Source: DATBSK01 sp964501785 (GTDB lineage Bacteria > Actinomycetota > Acidimicrobiia > IMCC26256 > PALSA-555). Taken from it: a DNA stretch of 64,000 bases. The translations under genes and the position numbers were made by a program. Below are positions 56,549 to 64,000 of the stretch, one piece after another. Position 1 is the first letter of the stretch. Each line of letters begins with the position of its first letter. The DNA lies in contig CAZCUD010000004.1 of the NCBI GenBank assembly GCA_964501785.1, positions 124,001 through 188,000 of the forward strand, given 5' to 3'. The notes below the pieces were generated by a model. The model saw only the letters and a program-made list of their open reading frames with translations, made no database searches and had not been told where the DNA came from.

Positions 56549-57582
56549 CCGATGTGGGCGCCGACGCCCACCTTGGCGAAGTCGAGCTGCTCGCCCTCGG
56601 CGAGCGGGAAGTGGCACGCCACGTAGTGGTTCGGGCCGACCTCGCGGACCTCGGGCTCCTCGTGCGCGCACTGCTCCTGGGCCTTGGGGCAGCGGGTCCG
56701 GAACCGGCAGCCGCTCGGCGGCTTCAGCGGTGAGGGGATCTCGCCGCCGAGGACCCGCTCCGGGTCGGGGCGGATCGACGGGTCGGGCTCCGGGATCGCG
56801 GCGAGCAGTGCCGCGGTGTACGGGTGCGACGGGTGGTTGTAGATCGCGTCCGGATCGCCGACCTCGCACATCTTGCCGAGGTACATGACGACGATCCGAT
56901 CGCTCACGTTCTTCACGACCGCGAGGTCGTGGGCGATGAACACGAGCGTCAGGCCGTAGCGCTGGCGCATGTCCTGGAGCAGGTTGATGATCTGCGCCTG
57001 CACCGAGACGTCGAGTGCCGAGACGGGCTCGTCGCAGATGATCAGCTTCGGCTCGGTGGCGAGCGCGCGGGCGATCGAGATCCGCTGGCACTGACCGCCC
57101 GAGAACTCGTGTGGTCGGCGGCCGCCGTTCGCGGGGTCGATGCCGACGGTCTCGAGGACCTCCTCGACCTTCTTCGCGCGCTCCTCCTTGGTCCCGATCT
57201 TCCAGATGTCGAGCCCCTCCGACACGATGTCGCGCACGCGCCGACGTGGGTTCAGCGACGAGATCGGGTCCTGGAAGATCATCTGCATCCGCGGCCGGAG
57301 CTTGCGCAGCGACTCGCCGGAGAGCTCGGTCAGCTCGGTGCCGTCGAGGCGAACGCTCCCCGCCACTGGCGGCGGCAGCTGCACGATGGCGCGCCCGGTC
57401 GTCGACTTGCCACAGCCCGACTCGCCGACGAGCCCCATCGTCTCGCCCTCGAGGATGTCGAGGCTGATCCCCGACACCGCGTGGACCTTGAGCCCGTCGC
57501 GGGCGGGGAACTCGACCACGAGGTCTTCGACGCGCAGCAGCGCGCCGTCATCGCGGAGGTGTGCGGTGCCGGTGCCAGCCAT
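56515..57582 (-). CDS. oppF: oligopeptide ABC transporter ATP-binding protein OppF
   Basis: 355 aa. Walker A GESGCGKST, signature FSGGQCQRISIARAL (LSGGQ-type with Cys), Walker B LIICDEPVSALDVSVQ, and the C-terminal oligopeptide domain with four Cys (GCRFRTRCPKAQEQC and the later ACHF), probably binding an iron-sulfur cluster as in Opp/Dpp ATPases. It heterodimerises with OppD to drive import. Last gene of the operon; start 13 bases after oppD. Its acidic C-terminal tail overlaps the lipase gene. Confidence 0.93.
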   Translation of the reverse strand: MAGTGTAHLRDDGALLRVEDLVVEFPARDGLKVHAVSGISLDILEGETMGLVGESGCGKSTTGRAIVQLPPPVAGSVRLDGTELTELSGESLRKLRPRMQMIFQDPISSLNPRRRVRDIVSEGLDIWKIGTKEERAKKVEEVLETVGIDPANGGRRPHEFSGGQCQRISIARALATEPKLIICDEPVSALDVSVQAQIINLLQDMRQRYGLTLVFIAHDLAVVKNVSDRIVVMYLGKMCEVGDPDAIYNHPSHPYTAALLAAIPEPDPSIRPDPERVLGGEIPSPLKPPSGCRFRTRCPKAQEQCAHEEPEVREVGPNHYVACHFPLAEGEQLDFAKVGVGAHIGYEDSDDDELD

Positions 57583-57595
57583 CGTCTGCCTCCGC

Positions 57596-58654
57596 TCAGC
57601 TGCTCTGCACGAGCGAGGCGGCGGCGACCGTCCCTTCGCGCTTGTTGCGCTCGAGCGCTTCCTTCCCCTCCGGCGTGCCCACGGGGAACCAGCAGCGGTA
57701 CTCGTGACCCGGTGTCACCTCGACCAACGGTGGCTCCTCCTCGTGGCACTTGTCCTGCGCGTACGCGCAGCGCGGCGCGAACTTGCAGCCCTTGGGTGGG
57801 TTCACCAGGTCGGGCGGGCGTCCGGGGATCGTCGCGAGGCGGGTGTGCGTCGCGTCCCCCAGCTTGGGGATCGACGACAGCAGCGCCTCGGTGTACGGCA
57901 TCTTCATGTTGGCGAAGAGGTCGGCGGTCGTGGCCTTCTCCACGATCCGGCCCGCGTACATGACCGCGATCTCGTCGGCCCGGCCGGCGACCACGCCGAG
58001 GTCGTGCGTGATGAGCACCATCGCCATGAAGCGCTCTCGCTGCTGGGCGGCCATCAGATCGAGCACCTGGGCCTGCACCGTCACGTCGAGCGCGGTGGTG
58101 GGCTCGTCGGCGAAGAGCAGCCGTGGGCCGCACGCCAGGGCGACCGCGATGCACACCCGCTGACGCATGCCGCCCGACAGCTGGTGCGGGTACTCCTTGA
58201 GCCGCGCCTCGGGCTCGGGGATGCGCACCGAGGCGAGCAGGTTGACCGCGAGCTCGTCGGCGAAGTCCTTCGTGACGTCGAGGTGCTGGCGGATCGACTC
58301 CTTGATCTGGTTGCCGATCTTCATGACCGGGTTGAGCGACGTCATGGGGTCCTGGAACACCATCGACATCTGCGCGCCCCAGTAGGCGCGCATCTCCTTC
58401 GGGGAGAGGTCGATGAGCTCGGTGCCCTCGAAGTCGATCGAACCCTCGCGCACGAGGCCCCGCTTGGGCAGCAGCCCCATGATCGAGCGGGAGAGCACCG
58501 TCTTGCCCGACCCCGACTCTCCGACGATGCCGAGCGTCCGTCCCCGGTCGAGGGTGAACGAGACGCCGTCCACCGACCGCACGAGGCCGCGGTCGGTCTG
58601 GAAGTGGGTCTTGACGTCGGTGACCGTGAGCAGCCTGTTGCCGTCGTCGCTCAA
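57596..58654 (-). CDS. oppD: oligopeptide ABC transporter ATP-binding protein OppD
   Basis: 352 aa. Walker A GESGSGKTV, signature LSGGMRQRVCIAVAL, Walker B LLFADEPTTALDVTVQ, and the C-terminal Cys domain (GCKFAPRCAYAQDKC). Partner of OppF. The start overlaps the oppC stop by 4 bases. Confidence 0.93.
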   Translation of the reverse strand: MSDDGNRLLTVTDVKTHFQTDRGLVRSVDGVSFTLDRGRTLGIVGESGSGKTVLSRSIMGLLPKRGLVREGSIDFEGTELIDLSPKEMRAYWGAQMSMVFQDPMTSLNPVMKIGNQIKESIRQHLDVTKDFADELAVNLLASVRIPEPEARLKEYPHQLSGGMRQRVCIAVALACGPRLLFADEPTTALDVTVQAQVLDLMAAQQRERFMAMVLITHDLGVVAGRADEIAVMYAGRIVEKATTADLFANMKMPYTEALLSSIPKLGDATHTRLATIPGRPPDLVNPPKGCKFAPRCAYAQDKCHEEEPPLVEVTPGHEYRCWFPVGTPEGKEALERNKREGTVAAASLVQSS

Positions 58655-59853
58655 ATCCCACCCTCCCGCACGTCGAAGCGGGACCGCACGACGTCACCGA
58701 GGAAGTTCAGCGCGAGCACGGTGAAGAAGATCAGCAGCGATGCCTCGAACACGATGTGCGGCGACTTGAACAGGTTGCCGCGGTCGAGGGCGATGATGTT
58801 GCCCCAGGACGGTGTGGGCGGACGCACGCCGACGCCGAGGATCGCGAGCGTGCCCTCGGCGACGATGGCGATCGCGATGCCGAGCAGCGAGATCGAGAAC
58901 ATCGCCGGCAGCACGTTGGGCAGCAGCTCGCGCACCATGATGCGCCCGTTCTTCGCTCCCTGCGCGCGGGCGGCGAGCACGAAGTCGCGCTGGGCCCAGC
59001 TCAGTGCGCTGGCCCGCGAGATCCGGCCCACCAGCGGGATCGACACCACGCCGATCGCGATGATCAGCACGAGCTCGGGTGGCATGCCGCCGCCCTGCGC
59101 GGCCTCGTCGGCGCTGCCGAGCAGGAACGCGGTCAGCGAGAGCGCGAGCACGATCGCCGGGACGGACAGCATCACGTTGAACACGCCGGTCAGGTAGACG
59201 TCGAGATCTCCCTTGCGGTAGCCGGCGAAGCCGCCGAGGAGCGCCCCGAGGACGACGCCGAGGATCGCGGCGAGCCCGTCGTCGAGGCCGATCGCGACCG
59301 CGAAGATCACGCCGCCGATGATGAGGCCGAAGATCGCGCCGACGATCGCGCCGACCACGACGCCGCCGAGCTTGGTCTCCTTGCCGCCGAAGTAGCCGGC
59401 GAGCATGCCGAGGAACCCGCCGATCACGAACCCGACGACGATCGCGCCCGTGGCCACCAGCATCGAGGTCCAGGCGCCGAGCGCGAGGCGGGGGATCATG
59501 TCGCGGCCGTTGCTGTCGCAGCCGAACAAGAAGCCCGACGCGGTGCCCTCGTCGGCGAGGGGACCCTTGCGCGCGCACTCCCCGAAGCTCTCCTCGGCAT
59601 CGCCCCACGTGAGGATGCCGGTCTTGGCGAGCACCGCGATCAGGACGATGAACACCATCCAGCCGATCGCGAACCAGGCCCCGACGCCGAGGCCGGGGCC
59701 CTTGCGGCGGCCTTCGCCGCCCGCGACGACGGCGCCGGCGGCGATCTCGGCACTCTGGCCGAGGAGCCCACCCTCGATCGACTCCTCGACGATCTGCTCG
59801 TCGGGAGACTCGATCTCGCCGACGAGGGCGGTCTCAGGCGGACGCTCGGGCAC
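58651..59853 (-). CDS. oppC: oligopeptide ABC transporter permease OppC with extra hydrophobic insert
   Basis: 400 aa, about 100 longer than typical OppC. A ~58-residue cytosolic N-terminus precedes the first helix (59-80). Between the second helix (~135-156, ending GMLAGYFGGKE) and the usual DVYLTGVFNVMLSVPAIVLAL region is a Gly-rich hydrophobic insert (~157-215). The insert ends LGGFAGYRKG, so it looks like a duplicated second helix. The coupling motif for the ATPases (SRASALSWAQRDFVLAARAQG, in part) is intact. Overlaps oppB by 20 bases and oppD by 4. Confidence 0.9.
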   Translation of the reverse strand: MPERPPETALVGEIESPDEQIVEESIEGGLLGQSAEIAAGAVVAGGEGRRKGPGLGVGAWFAIGWMVFIVLIAVLAKTGILTWGDAEESFGECARKGPLADEGTASGFLFGCDSNGRDMIPRLALGAWTSMLVATGAIVVGFVIGGFLGMLAGYFGGKETKLGGVVVGAIVGAIFGLIIGGVIFAVAIGLDDGLAAILGVVLGALLGGFAGYRKGDLDVYLTGVFNVMLSVPAIVLALSLTAFLLGSADEAAQGGGMPPELVLIIAIGVVSIPLVGRISRASALSWAQRDFVLAARAQGAKNGRIMVRELLPNVLPAMFSISLLGIAIAIVAEGTLAILGVGVRPPTPSWGNIIALDRGNLFKSPHIVFEASLLIFFTVLALNFLGDVVRSRFDVREGGI

Positions 59854-60823
59854 GGCGAATCCTCGGGTCGAGCACGGAGTACAGGAAGTCGACGAAGAAG
59901 TTGATGAGCACGAACAGGACGGCGATCACCAGCACGTAGCTCTGGAGCTCCACGTACTCGCGGGAGAAGATCGCCTGGCCGATCTTCTGGCCCATGCCGG
60001 GGATCCCGTAGATCACCTCGACGACGATCGCACCGCCGATGAGCACGCCGACGTTCAGGCCGGCGACGGTGAGCAGCGTCAGGCTCGACGGACGCAGCGC
60101 ATGACGCCACAGGATGCGTCCGTTCGAGATGCCCTTGGCCTTCGCCATCGTGATGAAGTTCTCCTGGAGCGTCGCGATCATGTCGCTGCGCAACAGGCGC
60201 ATGTAGATGGCGATCTGGCCGACCGCGAGCGTGATGGCCGGCAAGATCATGTACCGGATGTGCTCACCCAGGTCGGGGGAGCGGCTCGAGTCGAAGAGCG
60301 GATCGAGCCACCCGGGCGCGTAGCCCGATGTGGGCAACCATTTGAGCTCCGCGCCGATGAAGTACGACAAGAAGAGCGCGAGCACGAAGTTCGGGAGTGC
60401 CAGCAGTGCGAACCCGGTGGTGTTGATCGCCCGGTCGCTCTTCGTGCCGGCGCGGTAGGCGGCGAACACGCCGAGCGGGATGGCGAACACCAGCGCGATG
60501 ACCTGGGCGTAGATCATGAGCTGGAGCGAGATGGGCAGCGACTGCTCGACGAGCTCGCTGACCGGCCGTCCCGACGAGTACTGGTGCCCGAGGTCGAGCT
60601 GGGCGACGCCGCTGACGTAGTCCCAGTACTGCTCGAAGAAGCCCTTGTCGAGACCGAGGTCGTCGCGCAGCTGCGCCTTCTGCTCCTCGGTCCCGAACGG
60701 GATGATCGCGTCGGTCGGGTCACCGGGCAGGAGACGGATCAACAGGAACGTGAAGAAGCTCACGACGATCAGCACCACGAGCAGCTGAACCGCTCGACGG
60801 AAGAGGTACTTCGCCAGCTCCAT
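59834..60823 (-). CDS. oppB: oligopeptide ABC transporter permease OppB
   Basis: 329 aa, six membrane helices. The N-terminus LFRRAVQLLVVLIVVSFFTFLL and LLPGDPTD are typical of OppB/DppB; the ATPase contact loop (RSDMIATLQENFITMAKAKG, in part) and GIPGMGQ are present. Fifty bases after oppA on the same strand. Confidence 0.93.
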   Translation of the reverse strand: MELAKYLFRRAVQLLVVLIVVSFFTFLLIRLLPGDPTDAIIPFGTEEQKAQLRDDLGLDKGFFEQYWDYVSGVAQLDLGHQYSSGRPVSELVEQSLPISLQLMIYAQVIALVFAIPLGVFAAYRAGTKSDRAINTTGFALLALPNFVLALFLSYFIGAELKWLPTSGYAPGWLDPLFDSSRSPDLGEHIRYMILPAITLAVGQIAIYMRLLRSDMIATLQENFITMAKAKGISNGRILWRHALRPSSLTLLTVAGLNVGVLIGGAIVVEVIYGIPGMGQKIGQAIFSREYVELQSYVLVIAVLFVLINFFVDFLYSVLDPRIRRARASA

Positions 60824-60873
60824 CCGTGTTCCTGGATCCGTCTCCTACCGGTTTCCCTTCGTCGTTCGTCGGG

Positions 60874-62520
60874 TCAGGACGTGCTCAGCCCGAGGACCGG
60901 GATCCGCCCGTACACGAACAGCGGCTTGCCACCGCCGTCGGGGATCTTGGGCAGGTTGAGGTCGACGTCGGGCGAGTACGCGATCGTCCAGTCCACGTAC
61001 CAGGCCGGGACGATGTAGATGTTCTCGGCCATCACCTTGTTGAAGTCCTGGTACGTGCTCTCGATCTCGGACTTCTCCGACTGACCGCGACCCTCGTCCA
61101 GCAGCGCCTGGGTCTCGTCGTTGTTGAAGTGCGAGAAGTTGATGAAGTTCCCGGTGTCGGCGTTCGACCACCACGGGTAGTTGTCCGAGTCGGACGACGT
61201 CGAGTAGCCGCCGTGCAGGTTGCGCCACAGCAGCACGTCGATCGAGCCCGAGAGCGCCTGGTTGATGAGGGTCGCCTGGTCGAACTGCGCGATCTCGGCG
61301 TTCATCCCCGCGTCGTCGAGCATCTCCTTCATGAGCTGGGCCTCACGGGAGTTCTCGGGGTCGGTGGTCGTGCCCAGGATGATGTCGAACGACCCGGTCT
61401 CCTCGATGACCTGCTCGGCCAGCTGCTTCGCCTTCTTGGCGTTGTGGTTGGGGTAGCCCGCCTGCTTGAGGTAGCCCGGAGCGTCGACGTCCATCAGGCC
61501 GTTGGCGACGGTGAAGACGCCCTTGTTGACGATGGAGTTGATCTCTTCGCGGTCGAGCGCCAGCGCGAATGCCTCGCGGGCCTCGGGGACGTCGAACGGC
61601 GCGTTGTCGGAGAGCAGCACGTAGTAACGGATCTCGCGGTAGCCGGGCTGCTGCTCCAGCAGCTCGGCCGTGCCCGATCCGAGGCTCTTGAGGTTGTCGA
61701 TCGCCGTGCCGCTCGAGGTGTGGATGATGTCGGACTGTCCGCCCTGGAGCCCGTTCACCCGCGTCGCGGCCTCGGTCACCGGGACGAACGTGATCTGGTC
61801 GGCCTTCGGGAAGCCCTTCTGCCAGTAGTCCTCGTTGGCGACGACGACGGTCTTCTCGTTCTGCGAGTACTCCTCGAGCTTGAACGGCCCGGTGCCGATC
61901 ATGTTCGTCGAGCACTCCTCACCCGAGTTGAGCTGCTCGGGCGCCATGATCCCGAAGCGGCCGACCTGGAAGAGGTAGTTCGGGAAGTCGAAGACGGGAA
62001 CGGTCGTGGTGACCTGCACCGTCAGCGGGTCGACGACGGTCACGTCGCCGATGAACTTCAGCACCTCGGGGAACAGCGGGCCGGTGTTGGGTGCACCCTC
62101 CGCGCCCCGGTACGAGTCGAGGTTGAGCTTGACCGCGTTCGCGTCGAGCGCCTCACCGTTGTGGAAGGTGACGCCCTCGCGCAGACCGATCGTCCACTGC
62201 GTGAAGTCGGCGTTGGGCTCGACCGACTTCGCGAGGTACGGCACCGCTTCGCCCTTCGCGTTGGGCACGGTCAGCGTGTCGTAGACCGCCGCAACCACCT
62301 GGATGCCCGAGATCGCGAGCTGCGATCGGGTCAGGCAGTAGTTGGTCGTCTCGGCCTCGAGCGCGAACGTGAGGTCGCCGCCGCCGCCCTGGGCGCGCCG
62401 GCGCCCCGACTCGGAAGCGCCACTGCTCGCGACGAGCGAGAGCGAGAGCAGCCCCGCTGCGAGCACTGCCACCACCCCGCGGGTCCAGCCCCGACGTCGG
62501 TGCGTCATCCCTTCGGCCAC
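60874..62520 (-). CDS. oppA: oligopeptide-binding protein OppA (family 5 solute-binding protein)
   Basis: 548 aa. SBP family 5 features: WTIGLREGVTFHNGEALDANAVKLNL and IGTGPFKLEEYS. Residues ~13-38 form a signal peptide (RRRGWTRG then a hydrophobic core) but without the lipobox Cys expected of a monoderm binding protein; RRR before the core leaves a Tat route possible. The GTG at 62520 follows GGGGGGA by about 5 nt; the ATG at 62508 is less well placed. It captures peptides or similar ligands for OppBCDF. First gene of the operon. Confidence 0.88.
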   Translation of the reverse strand: MAEGMTHRRRGWTRGVVAVLAAGLLSLSLVASSGASESGRRRAQGGGGDLTFALEAETTNYCLTRSQLAISGIQVVAAVYDTLTVPNAKGEAVPYLAKSVEPNADFTQWTIGLREGVTFHNGEALDANAVKLNLDSYRGAEGAPNTGPLFPEVLKFIGDVTVVDPLTVQVTTTVPVFDFPNYLFQVGRFGIMAPEQLNSGEECSTNMIGTGPFKLEEYSQNEKTVVVANEDYWQKGFPKADQITFVPVTEAATRVNGLQGGQSDIIHTSSGTAIDNLKSLGSGTAELLEQQPGYREIRYYVLLSDNAPFDVPEAREAFALALDREEINSIVNKGVFTVANGLMDVDAPGYLKQAGYPNHNAKKAKQLAEQVIEETGSFDIILGTTTDPENSREAQLMKEMLDDAGMNAEIAQFDQATLINQALSGSIDVLLWRNLHGGYSTSSDSDNYPWWSNADTGNFINFSHFNNDETQALLDEGRGQSEKSEIESTYQDFNKVMAENIYIVPAWYVDWTIAYSPDVDLNLPKIPDGGGKPLFVYGRIPVLGLSTS

Positions 62521-62610
62521 TGCTTCCCCCCGTGCCTGGCGGGGCGCCGATCGCCCCGTGCCGTCTGGTCGTACCCGCCGGTAACCAGGATCGGAACCGG
62601 CGGGAGGGGT

Positions 62611-62624
62611 GTGACCCCTGTCAC
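62611..62624. promoter_or_regulatory. inverted repeat GTGACCCCTGTCAC, possible opp operator
   Basis: Perfect 5-4-5 inverted repeat starting a few bases downstream of the predicted oppA transcription start. A repressor site is possible; no candidate regulator lies nearby. Confidence 0.4.
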
Positions 62625-62633
62625 GACGGCGAC

Positions 62634-62661
62634 ACTCTAGAAGGCGCGAGGGCCCTGTCAA
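62634..62661 (-). promoter_or_regulatory. oppA promoter TTGACA-N16-TAGAGT (minus)
   Basis: On the minus strand -35 TTGACA (62656-62661) and -10 TAGAGT (62634-62639) are 16 bp apart. The leader would be about 107 nt and contains the hairpin CCCGCCGGT/ACCGGCGGG (62573-62603). Confidence 0.6.
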
Positions 62662-62711
62662 TGTGCAGGTCCCCCATGGGCCGACGCCGCTCGGTGCCAT
62701 CCGCCCGCCAG

Positions 62712-63833
62712 ATGGGTCACGATGCGGCGGTGGAGGCCATCGGCGACGTCGTGCTCGTCCTCGTTGGGGTGGCGCTCGTCCTCACGGTCTACGACTCGGC
62801 CCTCCGCACGTTCGTGCTGCCCCGGGGCTCGAGCAACCCGCTGACCCGCCTGGTCTTCGAGGGGCTCCGGTCCGTCTTCAAGCTCATCACCCGCCCGACC
62901 CGCACCTACGAGACGCGGGACCGGATCATGGCCCTCTACGCCCCGATCGGCCTGTTCGCTCTCGTGTTCGTTTGGATGGCGCTGGTGATCGGAGGCTTCA
63001 CCCTCATCTATTACGCCGGGATCCGGGACACCTGGCACGACGCGTTCGAGCTGTCGGGCTCGTCGTTCTTCACCCTCGGGTTCGAGCTGCCGAGCGCGGG
63101 CATCCCCGGCTACGTGGTGGTCTTCAGCGAGGCGGCGACCGGGCTCGCGATCCTCGCGCTGCTGATCTCGTACCTCCCCACGATCTACGGCGCGTTCTCG
63201 CGGCGCGAGCGCGAGGTCGCGCGGCTCATCACGCTCGCGGGCTCCCCACCGAGCGGGGTCGAGCTCTTGATCCGGTACCACCAGATCGCGTGGAACGATC
63301 ACCTGCCCGAGCTCTGGAAGGAGTGGGAGCAGTGGTTCGCCGAGCTCGGCGAGACGCACACGTCGCTCGCCGTGCTGACGTTCTTCCGCTCTCCGAGCGC
63401 AGACCGTTCCTGGATCACCGCCGCCGGGGCCGTGCTCGACGGCGCCGCGCTCGCGCAGTCGACCCTCGCGATCCCGTGGTCGCCCCAGGCCGGGCTCTGC
63501 ATCCGCAGCGGGACCTTGGCGCTGCGCGACATCGCCGACTACTACGACTTCCCGTTCGACCCCGATCCGCCCCCCGACGCACCGATCAGCATCGCCAAGG
63601 CCGAGTACCTGGCCGCCTACGACGAGCTCGCGGGCGCGGGAGCGCCGATCCGGCCGGATCGGGAGCGCTGCTGGCGCGACTTCGCTGGCTGGCGGGTCAA
63701 CTACGACGCGGTGCTGCTCGGCCTCGCCGGCCTCACGATGGCGCCGTACGCGCCGTGGTCGTCGGATCGGTCGTTGCGCGAGCACCGACCCCGGATCCTG
63801 AAGGTGAGCCGGCACCGTCCGACGCCGCGCTGA
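62712..63833 (+). CDS. two-TM ion-channel-like membrane protein with atypical filter
   Basis: 373 aa. A lone N-terminal helix (~10-27), then two helices (~78-101 and ~137-158) flanking a pore-like loop, in the arrangement of Ion_trans_2 potassium channels. The filter position reads SSFFTLGFELPSAG: TLGFE (121-125) in place of TVGYG, so potassium selectivity is doubtful. A ~210-residue cytosolic domain follows (YHQIAWNDHLPELWKEWEQWF in part). In-frame starts at 62661 and 62676 are possible. None has a clear binding site, and the first lies in the oppA -35. Confidence 0.65.
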   Translation: MGHDAAVEAIGDVVLVLVGVALVLTVYDSALRTFVLPRGSSNPLTRLVFEGLRSVFKLITRPTRTYETRDRIMALYAPIGLFALVFVWMALVIGGFTLIYYAGIRDTWHDAFELSGSSFFTLGFELPSAGIPGYVVVFSEAATGLAILALLISYLPTIYGAFSRREREVARLITLAGSPPSGVELLIRYHQIAWNDHLPELWKEWEQWFAELGETHTSLAVLTFFRSPSADRSWITAAGAVLDGAALAQSTLAIPWSPQAGLCIRSGTLALRDIADYYDFPFDPDPPPDAPISIAKAEYLAAYDELAGAGAPIRPDRERCWRDFAGWRVNYDAVLLGLAGLTMAPYAPWSSDRSLREHRPRILKVSRHRPTPR

Positions 63834-64000
63834 CGCCGACTTCCGGTGGGGTCTCGGGGGTCGTGATCGGCATCACGCTGCTGAGCCACCACTGGATCCC
63901 GGTGGTGGAGGCGTGCTCCCAGCTCGAGTGGAACACGTCGAAGGCGTGCGGTGCCCCCCGCAGCTCCACGTAGGTCACGTCGACGCCGACCTCGCGCAGC
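63733..64000 (-). CDS. alpha/beta hydrolase, 3' end only
   Basis: Only the C-terminal ~89 residues are inside the window; the start lies beyond 64000. VTYVELRGAPHAFDVFHS matches the catalytic-His region of carboxylesterase-type (alpha/beta hydrolase-3) enzymes. The Ala/Thr/Ser-rich tail overlaps the channel-like gene by about 100 bases, unusual for the window, so the true stop may involve a sequencing or frame problem. Confidence 0.55.
   Translation of the reverse strand, partial: LREVGVDVTYVELRGAPHAFDVFHSSWEHASTTGIQWWLSSVMPITTPETPPEVGVSAASDGAGSPSGSGVGARATTDPTTTARTAPS

Overview
This window is 64 kb of high-GC chromosome with gaps between genes of under about 280 bases. It most likely comes from an actinobacterium, probably class Acidimicrobiia. 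The evidence is the very high GC content, frequent GTG/TTG starts, LexA boxes of the actinobacterial form CGAAC-N4-GTTCG, the order lexA / divergent LysM protein / nrdR known from mycobacteria and corynebacteria, and a class II (B12-dependent) ribonucleotide reductase. I see no rRNA, tRNA, CRISPR array, insertion sequence or prophage. The lineage below phylum level is inference.

Layout. 1-8.4 kb: ftsK (5' cut), rimO, pgsA, cinA, thpR, a catalytically degenerate M48-type membrane protein (minus strand) and recA with its own LexA box. 8.4-15.7 kb: a TauE/SafE exporter (minus), then miaB-miaA-dapF-hflX-aminotransferase-dapD, joining tRNA A37 modification to the diaminopimelate pathway. 15.7-20.8 kb: lexA (minus) diverging from a LysM membrane protein over five LexA boxes, then nrdR and nrdJ, with a 20-bp palindrome downstream of the nrdJ promoter. 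20.9-26.2 kb: an ABC-2 exporter pair, a kinase-fold protein, and a three-gene unit (Ser/Asp-rich anchored protein, ApbE flavin transferase, ferric-reductase-like membrane protein). 26-29.4 kb: DedA, beta carbonic anhydrase, hotdog thioesterase, a secreted protein and a coiled-coil protein. 29.4-36.2 kb: two OB-fold (DUF35) proteins, two thiolase-fold proteins without the nucleophilic Cys, a nitronate-monooxygenase-like flavoprotein, a MarR regulator, an ACAD10-like phosphotransferase and a VOC protein, together suggesting lipid or acyl-CoA catabolism. 36-44 kb: PAP2 phosphatase, CopD-like protein, PIG-L deacetylase, zinc alcohol dehydrogenase, SMP-30 lactonase, thioredoxin-fold protein, histidine phosphatase and HelD. 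44-56.5 kb: PepF, a DUF885 peptidase, a secreted CocE-type hydrolase, an SDR, fumarase, Lon and a secreted lipase. 56.5-62.5 kb: a complete oppABCDF operon on the minus strand. 62.7-64 kb: a two-TM ion-channel-like protein and the 3' end of an alpha/beta hydrolase.

How the parts work together. recA, lexA and the LysM gene form a LexA-controlled DNA-damage module; nrdR-nrdJ next to it supplies dNTPs. miaA/miaB/rimO/hflX/thpR concern translation and RNA. dapF/dapD and the aminotransferase make meso-diaminopimelate for the wall. PepF, DUF885, CocE and OppABCDF fit peptide scavenging.

Signals beyond the genes. About 18 start codons sit 6-8 nt downstream of a TAGNNT-like -10 element, suggesting widespread leaderless transcription, including one divergent pair whose -10 elements overlap on a CCTAGG palindrome. 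A ~50-bp palindromic repeat lies in two intergenic regions 6 kb apart, with a degenerate third copy. A 53-bp direct repeat duplicates the lexA 3' end with its hairpin. Several proteins keep a fold but lose the catalytic residues (M48, both thiolases).
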